This document shows positions 24,933-33,000 of a stretch of 64,000 nucleotides of DNA, one piece after another. Below the pieces are notes generated by a model, which had not been told where the DNA came from, searched no databases, and saw nothing but the letters and a program-made list of their open reading frames with translations. Location of the stretch: assembly GCA_902363555.1 (NCBI GenBank), contig CABJAM010000001.1:1054001-1118000 (forward strand), in the 5' to 3' direction. The stretch is from Lachnospiraceae bacterium. GTDB taxonomy: Bacteria > Bacillota > Clostridia > Lachnospirales > Lachnospiraceae. The position numbers and the translations under genes were made by a program. Numbering within the stretch: position 1 is the stretch's first letter; each line of letters begins with the position of its first letter.

Positions 24933-26825
24933 ATGGACAAAAAAAGCAGGAATGACACGGAAAGCTTCAGAAAAAGAGAGCGGTTAAAAATTATTCTGGG
25001 AACAACTTTGGCCTTCGTGCTGTTGGCTCTGGTGCTTGTCCTGTCCGGCCTTTTTGACAATACTTACGACAAGGATAATGGTTCGTCCGGAATGAAGGCT
25101 ATCCAGGCCCGGGAAGTCTTTGACTTTGTTAAATCCGGTAAAACCGATGTGGAATATAAGGATACGGAGGGTGTGCCCGGAGCGGATGCTCTGGGCCGCC
25201 GGTGGTATGAGGCCGGTTATGAAGCGTCGGGCTGGAAAACGGCTGCCGGCTCCTTCGGCAGCGTGGACGGACAGCTCAGTACCCGGGTTAACGGGGCATA
25301 CCCGGCAAATCTGCTGAACCACTATGCATCGGACGGTACAGCCATACCTGTTTATTATTTCCGTATGGAATTTGAGGTTGAGGATTTTTCTGTGATCCGG
25401 CAATTATCCGGAAAAATACAGTTTGACGATGCGGTTGTTGTCTATCTTAACGGAGAGATGATTTTCTCTGACAATGTTCCGGAGGAAGGATTTGACCCGG
25501 AGAGTGGCTACGGCGCCGGGGAAACCGTGGATAAATCCCGAACTGCCACCTTTACCGCCGACGCCTGGTCCGGGCTTGTGGAGGGCAGGAACTGTATCGC
25601 GGTGGAGGTACATCAGGCAAATAAAAACAGCTCCGATGTATATTTTGATCTGCTGTATCTCAAAGGCTATCCCGGCAGCAGCCAGGAGCAGACGCTTAAT
25701 ACATCAGGGCTTATCCTTCAGCCGGGAGTCAATGAAAAATCCCGGGAGGTCAACTGGCTGACCGAACAAAAGAGCGCTTTTATGCTCCAGTATTGTAAGC
25801 TCAACGAAAATTTCAGAACCTATCGGGAGACTGAAATGGAAATGCGCCAGATGGATGACCAATACTGCTATAAGGGCGATTTAACCGAGCTTATTTCCGG
25901 GAGCACGTATCTTTACCGTATCCGCGATAAAAATACCGGAGCTCTGTCCGCGCAGTATACGGTAAAAATACCATCGGATCCGGCAGGATTTACCTTCCTG
26001 TTTGCGGGAGATCCTCAGATTGGCGCCGATGATCTGGAAAATGATGCCGCTGCCTGGGAACGGACACTGGAGGTTGGACAAAATATGGCAAAGGATGCGG
26101 CATTTATCATATCCGCGGGTGATCAGGCGGACAGCTCTAAGGAGGCGGATGCTCTTTTGGAATATCAGGGTTTTCGCAGCGCGGATGTTCTTAAAAGCCT
26201 GCCGGTTGCCGTGAACCGGGGAAACCATGATTCCGGAACGGACCTCTATGATCTGCAATTTAAGACGCTCAATACAAACAATATCCATGATGATTACTTT
26301 ATGTATCAGGATGTATTGTTTGTATCGATCAATTCCAATAACAGCAAATACGAGAAGCATGTTGATTTTCTGAAAAAAGCCATTGAACAGTGTCAGCCCC
26401 GGTGGATCGTGGTGACGATGCACTACTCCATGTTCAGCACGGGGCCCCATGCCGGCGAAGATAAGATTGTCGATCTGCGCAATGCCCTGGCACCGGAATT
26501 TTCAAAGCTGGGAGTGGATCTGGTGCTGTCCGGCCATGATCATCTCTACGCCAGAAGCTATCTTATGGAAGGTCTGACATCAACCGGCCGGGAAGACGGT
26601 GCGAAAGCCGATGGCCAGACGCTTTACCTGGCGGGCACCTCATCGACGGGGAGCAAGTTTTATGAAAAGACCGCAGAAAATTATGATTATATCGCTTTCT
26701 ATGATAAAGAGAGCACAAAAGCGCCCCTGATCTCGTCCATAACGATCCAGGGAGACACGCTGACGATAAAAACAGTGCGGGTCACGGATCTGAAACTGTT
26801 TGATACATGTACGATCACAAAATAG
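24933..26825 (+). CDS. Surface calcineurin-like metallophosphoesterase (purple-acid-phosphatase-like)
   Basis: A 630-residue protein. Residues 1-20 are basic and 21-40 a signal-anchor (IILGTTLAFVLLALVLVLSG). A beta-sandwich domain at about 80-240 (VVVYLNGEMIFSDNVPEEGF, then YFDLLYLKGYPG) is followed by an FN3-like domain and the phosphoesterase from about residue 350. Metal motifs in order: FAGDPQIGADD, ISAGDQADSS, VNRGNHDSG, VVTMHYSMF and LSGHDHLYAR. The first motif has GDPQ instead of GDxH, a variation also found in purple-acid-phosphatase-like proteins. The ATG at 24933 has GGGAGG upstream. It ends the cluster, so it probably trims phosphate or phosphodiesters outside the cell. Confidence 0.88.
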   Translation: MDKKSRNDTESFRKRERLKIILGTTLAFVLLALVLVLSGLFDNTYDKDNGSSGMKAIQAREVFDFVKSGKTDVEYKDTEGVPGADALGRRWYEAGYEASGWKTAAGSFGSVDGQLSTRVNGAYPANLLNHYASDGTAIPVYYFRMEFEVEDFSVIRQLSGKIQFDDAVVVYLNGEMIFSDNVPEEGFDPESGYGAGETVDKSRTATFTADAWSGLVEGRNCIAVEVHQANKNSSDVYFDLLYLKGYPGSSQEQTLNTSGLILQPGVNEKSREVNWLTEQKSAFMLQYCKLNENFRTYRETEMEMRQMDDQYCYKGDLTELISGSTYLYRIRDKNTGALSAQYTVKIPSDPAGFTFLFAGDPQIGADDLENDAAAWERTLEVGQNMAKDAAFIISAGDQADSSKEADALLEYQGFRSADVLKSLPVAVNRGNHDSGTDLYDLQFKTLNTNNIHDDYFMYQDVLFVSINSNNSKYEKHVDFLKKAIEQCQPRWIVVTMHYSMFSTGPHAGEDKIVDLRNALAPEFSKLGVDLVLSGHDHLYARSYLMEGLTSTGREDGAKADGQTLYLAGTSSTGSKFYEKTAENYDYIAFYDKESTKAPLISSITIQGDTLTIKTVRVTDLKLFDTCTITK

Positions 26826-26836
26826 AGGATTTGAGT

Positions 26837-26886
26837 ATAAGGAGCCCTGGGGGCAGCCCGATGGGCTGTATCACAGGACTCCTTAT
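26837..26886 (+). other. Nested hairpin after the envelope cluster
   Basis: ATAAGGAG and CTCCTTAT enclose a second stem CAGCCC/GGGCTG. There is no U-run behind it, so it may end transcripts weakly or protect the mRNA 3' end. Confidence 0.45.
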
Positions 26887-26938
26887 GGTATTACTTAATA
26901 AAAAATTATTAAATCATTTGGATGTGGACAATAAAACA

Positions 26939-26967
26939 TTGCAATTATAATGCACAAATTATATAAT
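26939..26967 (+). promoter_or_regulatory. Promoter candidate of the NRPS operon
   Basis: TTGCAA (26939-26944) and TATAAT (26962-26967) are 17 nt apart. Two more TATAAT hexamers lie at 26946-26951 and 26980-26985, without good -35 partners. The region from 26887 to 27000 is very AT-rich. The untranslated leader would be about 50 nt. Confidence 0.6.
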
Positions 26968-27023
26968 AAAAATACACATTATAATGACCGGTTTGCCGAC
27001 AGGATAAGGAAGGAATAAACGAC

Positions 27024-30000
27024 GTGCGTGAGAATATTTACAAAAACAACTGGTATCCATTGTCATCCAGCCAGATGAATATCTGGAACCTGGAACAGGC
27101 CTTTAAAGGTACACCCATGAATAATATCTGTGAGACCATCCGCATAAGAGGAACCTTTGATGCGGAGACGGCCGCGAGATGCCTGAATCTGGTGCTGGAA
27201 TCTGACAGCTCATTAAGAACGCGGATATTCCTTGATGCGGACAAGACTCCGGTGCAGTATGAGACGGCCTATGCTCCCGAGCAGTTTCCGGTGCTGGATT
27301 TTTCACTGACGAACCAGGAGGGGATGCGGCGCTGGGAGAAGAGTATCACCCGGGAAGTAATGCCCGTTTTGGACGCGCCGCTGTATCAGTTTATTATTAT
27401 AAGGATTGGCGAGCATGAAGGGGAAATACTGGTCAAGACCCACCATCTGATTTCCGACGGCTGGTCGCAGGTGGCGCTGATCAATAAAATCGCAGTGACC
27501 TATCTGGATCTGCTTGAGGGGAAGGAGGTCCATTTGGAGTCTGCGCCAAGCTATCGTCTTCACGTGGAGGCGGAGCAGAAATATCTGACCTCAAAGCTTT
27601 ATGAAAAGGATATGGCCTACTGGCGGGAGCTTTTAAAAAATGTGCCCCAGCCGGTGTCTCTTAAAGATTATCACAGCGCAGATATCAGCCCCGTTGGGCA
27701 TCGCAAAACCTTTTATCTGTCGGAGGTCTTAAACCACGCGATGACGGCTTTTTGCACCGGCCATCGGGTGGCGCCTTTTGCTGTTTTTTATATGGCGGTG
27801 GCTATTTATCTCAAGCGCACCAAGGGGGTGGAGCGCTTTTGTATGGGAGCGCCGGTACATAACCGCAGTACGCAAAGTGACCGGAAAACGACGGGGATGT
27901 TTGTCAGTACGCTGCCGTTTTTCTCAGAATTGGACGAGTCGTGGAGCTTTGAGGAATTTAACGGCTATCTGACCGATCAGTGGCTGGACCTGCTGCGCCA
28001 TCAAAAGATATCTTATGCGAAGATCGCTGCTATATCACGGGAAGAAAATCCCGACGTCAACCAGCTCTACCATCTGGTATTATCCTTCCACAACAGCCAG
28101 GCTTATAAAAATCATAATACCCAGGTCACTTTCCTGGGGCAATGGCAGTATTCCGGCTATCAGGCGGAGCATATATGCATCCACCTGAACAATATTGAGG
28201 ATGAGAAGCGCTATTCTGTAAATTATGATTACCTGACCCAGTTGTTTTCCGAGGAGGAGATTGAAAATTTCCATAATTATATTGTTAATATTCTCAATCA
28301 GGCACTGACGTGGCCCGAGCGGCCCATACGGGAGCTGTCCTTTTTAGGGCCGGCTGAGGAGGAGAAGGTGCTGTACGGCTTTAACCGCACCGAGCGGTTC
28401 GTGCGGCCGGCTTCCATCGGGCAAAAGCTTCGGGAAATCTGCCGCAAATATCCGACCCGCGCTGCGGTGATCGAGGACCATCAAAGATACACCTATGACA
28501 TGCTGTGGGAAAATGCTCAGGCGGTGGCACAGGTGATTTTAGCGAATAAAAATGCGGCGGCCGCTCCCGCATCGGATGCTCAGGGCGTTTCTGCGGCTGC
28601 TCCCGCAGCGGATTTTAGCGCTGCTTTGGCGAATGCGGGTACGGCCGGAGACGGCATCGTAGCGCTGATGCTGCCGCGTTCCTTCTGGCTACTTGCCGCT
28701 ATGGCGGGAACGGCGCTGGCCGGTAAGGCCTGGGTACTGCTGCCGGAGGGGCTGCCGTCGGTTCGGATCAGCGAGATCGTGGAGGACTGTCATCCGGAGC
28801 TTTTCGTAGGTACGGGGAGTGCTCTGGCGGACATTGCATCGGCATATCCGAAGATGCCGGTGCTGGACATAGATACGTTTATAAAGCGCACAGATCTGCC
28901 CATTGCTGATTCCGGCGAGATCTGCTTGGGCGGGCCGGACAGCCTGGCATATATGATTTATACCTCAGGGAGCACGGGAAAGCCCAAGGGTGTGGAAATC
29001 GAGCAGCGCTCTTTGCTTAATTTTGCTGAGAGTATGAGTGCTTACTATGGAACGGGCGCGGTGCTGTCTCTGTGTAATATCGGATTTGACGCTTTTTTGA
29101 TCGAAAGTATTGTGCCGCTGCTGTGCGGTCAGACGATCGTTCTTGCGGGAGCGTCAGATGTGGAGGACCCGGCGGCTCTTGGAAGGCTTATACGCAGCTT
29201 TGCCGTGGGCTTTCTGACCACTACGCCGTCAAGACTTTCGGCATATATGAAAAACCGTAGTTTCCTGGATGCGGCGTCACGGCTGGAGGTCATCCTGTGC
29301 GGCGGCGAAAATTTCCCAGGGAGCCTGCTGACATTGCTTAACCGGCATACCGGTGCAAAAATCTATAATCAATACGGGCCTTCTGAAACGACGGTGGGCG
29401 TTACCATCGGTCTGCTGAATAAGACGGCATGTATCAGTGCGGGCCGGCCTATGCCCAACTGCCGGTGCTATGTATTGGATAAATACGGCAATCCTCTGCC
29501 GGTGGGCGTTTACGGTGAGCTGTATATTGCCGGTATTTGTGTAGGCCGGGGATATCATGGCAATGCTGCGCTGACGGCTCAGTCATTTTTGTCAAATCCT
29601 TTTGAACCTGGAGAAAGGATGTACCGCTCCGGTGATATTGCCGCCTGGACAAATACCGGAGAGCTTTTGATCAAAGGCCGCGCGGATGGTCAGGTGAAGG
29701 TGCGCGGCCAGCGGCTGGAGCTGGGAGAGGTGTCGGTCAAGCTGATGCGTCATCCCATGATCGGTGAGGCGGTTGTGCGTCTCCTTGATCTACAGGGATC
29801 GCAGGTGCTTGCCGCTTACTATACGGCTGATGCAAAGCTGCCGTCGTCAAAGCTTTATGAATTTGCGTCGTCCATCCTGCCGGATTATATGGTGCCTGCG
29901 GTATATATGCATGTTGCATCCATTCCTCTGACGGCCAATGGCAAGGTGGATATTGCAAAGCTCCCGCTGCCGGAGCTGACCCAGGCCTCAGGCAGCGGCG

Positions 30001-33000
30001 GACCGATGGCGGCCGGGATCCTTGAGGTGTTCCGGAAAGTGCTTAAAGCGCCGGAAATGCCGTTGGATGGCGATTATTTCCTCTATGGCGGAGATTCGCT
30101 GAATGCGCTGGAGACGCTGACGGATTTGGAAGAGCTTTTTGGAATCCGGTTGAAAGTAGCGGATCTGTATGCGTTCCGTACCGCGGCGCGGATGGAACAG
30201 CGTCTGGGCGGCGGGGAGATGGAGCAGTGCTGTGGTGGCGGGGAGACGGAGTGGTGCTACGGTGACGGGGTGACGGAGCTGTGTGTGGACCGTTCGGGCT
30301 TTACGAAAGCACCGGATTTGAAATACTACCCGCTGACGGCCCCTCAGATGGGGATCTATTTTGAAACAATGCTCCATCCGGAGGAGCACAGCTACAACAT
30401 GCCATGTGCGTTCCGGCTGGGCGGGCCGTTGGACTTTGAACGTATGGAGGCGGCTTACAGACGTTTAGTTGAGATAGAACCGGCGCTGCGCCTTGGATTT
30501 GAGCAGACCGGCGAGGGCATTCGTCAGAAGCTGTGGGCGTTTGCTGAAATTCTGGATGGATTCACAGGGGAATTTGTGGAGCGGTTCAATGAAGTTTCGT
30601 TTGAGGACGCCAGGGAAGCGTTTGTACGCCCCTTTGATCTGTCCAGACCGCCGCTGATGCGTATTGGACTCTGGGAAGATACTGCCGGCTGCATTGTAAT
30701 GATGGATATGCATCATATTGTGGGCGACGGCGAGACGGCGGCGATGCTGCTTGAACGGCTGAATAAGCTGTACATAGGGCAGGAACCGGAAGGCTGCGAA
30801 CTGTCTTTTGTGGACTATGCATATTGGCAAAGCGGCCGGGAGGCGCAGGCTGTAGAGGCGGAGCGCCCGTATTGGGAGGAGCAGCTCGCTTCCATGCCGG
30901 AACTGCCGCAGATTCCGACAGATTTCGAGCGGAGCCACCAGACGGATATGACTGGCGCTGTCGTGGAGTTTTCCTTGACTGAAGGGGAGAGTGGCATTTG
31001 CGACAGCTTTTGCGAAGCCCACGGTTATACACCGTATATGCTGTTTACGGCGGCTTTTGGACTGCTTGTGTCAAGAATTTCCGGCAGCAGCGGATTTTTT
31101 ACGGGGGTTCCGGTTTCCGGGCGGCGAAGTCGCAGCCTTGAAACCATGGCCGGCCTTTTTGTGAATACTCTGCCGTTAAGACTACAGTTGGATACTGCTG
31201 ATTTGGCCGGAACTTACATGGAACGGGTGAAGTCTGCGGTCATCGGGCTGATCGACCATGCTGCCATGCCTTTGGAACGGCTTGTGGAGATGTCCGGCGT
31301 CCGGACGCCCGGCGGGGAAAATACATTTTATAATACACTTGTGTCTATGCGCCCGATGCTGCTGGATGGCGCTGAATTTGCCGGTTATCGTGTTCTTAGT
31401 GAGACAATGCCAGGGATACGGGCAAAGGTGGATCTGAATCTGGAAATTTACCGTATGGATCATCGCTGGCATTTCCGTCTGGAATATCCTGCGGGGCTGT
31501 TTCGGACGATGACGGCGCAGTTTTATGGGCGCAGCTTATGCACTGCGGCCGTGAGCCTGGCAAAAAATATGGACAGGCCGCTGGATGATATTGTGACCGT
31601 GTCGGCTCAGGACTGGTTTTACCTGGCTGGACAGACAGAAAATGCTGTTGCCGCATTTGCGGATGTGCCTATTGACCGGCTGGTGGATATGGCGGCTGTG
31701 ATAGCTCCGGACCGCCCGGCACTGATCTTTCGGGGCGAAACGATGACCATGGGCGCGCTTAAATCCGCTTCGGATGCTCTCGCCCTGCGGCTTCGCGGTG
31801 CAGGGGTAAAGCAGCGGGATCATGTGGGGATTTTGAGTCTGCGGGGGCCGCAGCTAATGATCGCTATGATGGCGGTACTGAAGCTGGGCTGCGCCTATGT
31901 GCCTATGCTGCCGTCATTTCCTGCGAAGCGGCTGCAATCGATGATGGAGATTGGCGGTGTCGCACTGACACTGTGCGACAGCCGGACGATGCAGGCGCTG
32001 CCGGAGGGGCTTTCCTGCTGGTTTATGGATATCGGGGGCGAAGACGGCTCTGCCGCGGAGCCGACCGCCTGCGGCTTTGCTGGTGGAACGTCTGCTGGCG
32101 CGGCCACAGGGGCGACCCCCTGCGGCGCTGCCGGTGGTACGTTTGCTGGCGCGGCCACAGGGCCGGACGTCTGCGGTTCCTCCGCAACGGCCAGAGCCGC
32201 GGAGTTTGTTCCGGTGGAAGGCCGCAGCGGTGATGATGTATGCTTTATTTTGTTTACGTCAGGGTCTACCGGGGAGCCAAAGGGCGTGATGATCCGCCAC
32301 CGTTCGATTTCCAATCTGTATTCGGTGATGTATCCAATATTATCACCGGCCCAGGGGGGCTGCCTGTGTCTTGCAAATTCGATTTTTGACATATTTATTA
32401 CCGAGACGCTGCTTAGCGCAGCCATGGGAAATTATACAGTTATGGCTGATGAGGATGAAATGGTGCTGCCATGGCGCTGTGCGGCTCTGATCCGGAAGCA
32501 TAATGTGCGGATATTGGAGTTTACGCCGTCCAGAGCTGCCCTGTTTGTGGAGAATGAAGATTTTTACCAGTGCCTTGACAAAATGCCGGTGATGCTCATG
32601 TGCGGGGAGGTCTTTCCTCCGCCATTGCTGGAAAAAATACGTAAGGGCGGGTGCCAGCGGATTTTCAATCTGTATGGGCCAACCGAGGTGACGGTTTATT
32701 GTACGATGGACGACGTGACCTGCGCGGATAAGATTACGGTGGGGCGCATTTTCCCCAACTGCCGGGCTTATGTGCTGGATGAACGGCGGAAAAGAGTGAT
32801 GCCAACTGCCAGAGGAGAGCTTTATTTTGGCGGCGAATGTGTATCAGCGGGCTATGTGGGCCGTGAGGATCTGACAAAGGAGCTGTTTGTTCCGGACCCG
32901 TTTTTGCCTGGGCAGACGCTCTATCGCAGCGGCGATATTGTGCGGCTGCTGCCTGACGGGCGGCTGGACTTTGTGGGCCGCGCGGACCATCAGGTGAAGC

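Noticed and set aside
26941..26985. Second and third TATAAT hexamers as extra NRPS promoters
   Set aside because: Neither has a recognisable -35 at 16-18 nt; the AT-rich tract makes chance matches likely.
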